A DNA stretch of 5,473 nt from an uncultured Gaiellaceae bacterium. GTDB lineage: Bacteria; Actinomycetota; Thermoleophilia; Gaiellales; Gaiellaceae. The notes under the pieces are model-generated. The model was given only the letters and a program-made list of their open reading frames with translations. It did not search any database and was not told the DNA's origin. The first letter of the stretch is position 1. The number at the start of each line of letters is the position of its first letter. A program made the position numbers and the translations under genes. Below, piece by piece: positions 5,165-5,473 of the stretch. The stretch spans positions 1 to 5,473 of the forward strand of contig CATPAS010000089.1 in NCBI GenBank assembly GCA_955652075.1. The letters are read 5' to 3'.

Positions 5165-5473
5165 TCGTCGCGAGCATCCTCACACCGCTCGAGCACCTGC
5201 TTCGGCACGTCCTCGACGCGCTCCATTCGCTCGGCCTGCGCTGGGCATGGTCGATCGTCGGGCTCACGATCATCGTCCGGATGCTGCTCGTGCCGCTGAC
5301 CGTGAAGCAGATCCACTCGATGCAGAACATGCAGGCGCACGCGCCGCAGATGAAGGAGATCCAGCGCAAGTACAAGGGCGACCGGACGAAGCTCAACGAA
5401 GAGCTGATGAAGTTCTACAAGGAGAACAACATCAATCCGGCCGCGTCGTGCCTGCCGTTGGTGGCACAGCTGC
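5161..5473 (+). CDS. yidC: Membrane protein insertase YidC/Oxa1 family, 5' part (partial)
   Basis: The first 104 codons of YidC, cut by the window end. YidC inserts and folds membrane proteins, alone or with SecYEG. The start is GTG at 5161, overlapping the yidD stop by 4 nt (GTGA), with AGAAGG 7 nt upstream. A short amphipathic N-terminus leads to a first transmembrane helix at about residues 28-46 (WSIVGLTIIVRMLLVPL). R40 in this helix corresponds to the conserved groove arginine of the family. A charged cytoplasmic hairpin follows (about 49-90: KQIHSMQNMQ, MKEIQRKYKGD, LMKFYKENNINP), then the start of the next hydrophobic segment (CLPLVAQL). There is no lipoprotein signal or large periplasmic domain, so it is of the short Gram-positive/actinobacterial type. 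The family's usual GCLP reads SCLP (96-99). Confidence 0.94.
   Translation, partial: MIVASILTPLEHLLRHVLDALHSLGLRWAWSIVGLTIIVRMLLVPLTVKQIHSMQNMQAHAPQMKEIQRKYKGDRTKLNEELMKFYKENNINPAASCLPLVAQL

Noticed and set aside
1..5473. Novel defence, mobile or biosynthetic system
   Set aside because: Every substantial coding region belongs to a known core family. I saw no transposase, integrase, CRISPR repeat, tRNA, terminal inverted repeat or composition break other than the AT-rich spacer.

Overview
The window is a chromosomal replication-origin neighbourhood from a high-GC bacterium (about two-thirds G+C by eye). The gene order is typical of Actinomycetota: dciA <- recF <- dnaN <- dnaA on the minus strand, diverging from rpmH -> rnpA -> yidD -> yidC on the plus strand. 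The order dnaA-dnaN-recF-DUF721/DciA, the very basic 44-residue L34 protein and the frequent GTG starts fit an actinobacterium, possibly a deep lineage such as Thermoleophilia or Rubrobacteria. That lineage guess is inference and needs a protein search.

Layout. Positions 10-462 (-) encode DciA, the DUF721 helicase-loading protein. Positions 462-1523 (-) encode RecF and overlap dciA by one base. Positions 1549-2646 (-) encode the beta clamp DnaN, with a possible longer form starting at 2679. Positions 2647-2805 are the dnaN-dnaA spacer, which holds a GC palindrome followed by the most AT-rich stretch of the window. Positions 2806-4206 (-) encode the initiator DnaA. Positions 4207-4440 are the divergent dnaA/rpmH spacer, packed with DnaA-box-like 9-mers including one perfect TTATCCACA. 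Then come rpmH (4441-4575), rnpA (4590-4937), yidD (4934-5164) and the 5' part of yidC (5161 to the window end), all starting with GTG and tightly packed. There is no gene-free stretch longer than 300 bases.

How the genes work together. The left arm makes the initiator, sliding clamp, gap-repair protein and helicase loader. The right arm makes a ribosomal protein, the RNase P protein and the YidD/YidC membrane-protein insertion pair. Both arms are transcribed away from the dnaA/rpmH spacer, as expected for genes co-directional with forks leaving an origin there.

I found no mobile element, CRISPR array, tRNA, rRNA or novel protein system. The points worth a second look are non-coding: a possible two-part origin (DnaA-box cluster on one side of dnaA, AT-rich TAG/TAA-triplet element on the other), a perfect hairpin just ahead of an SD-less recF start, two competing dnaN starts, and an rnpA reading frame that stays open through rpmH.
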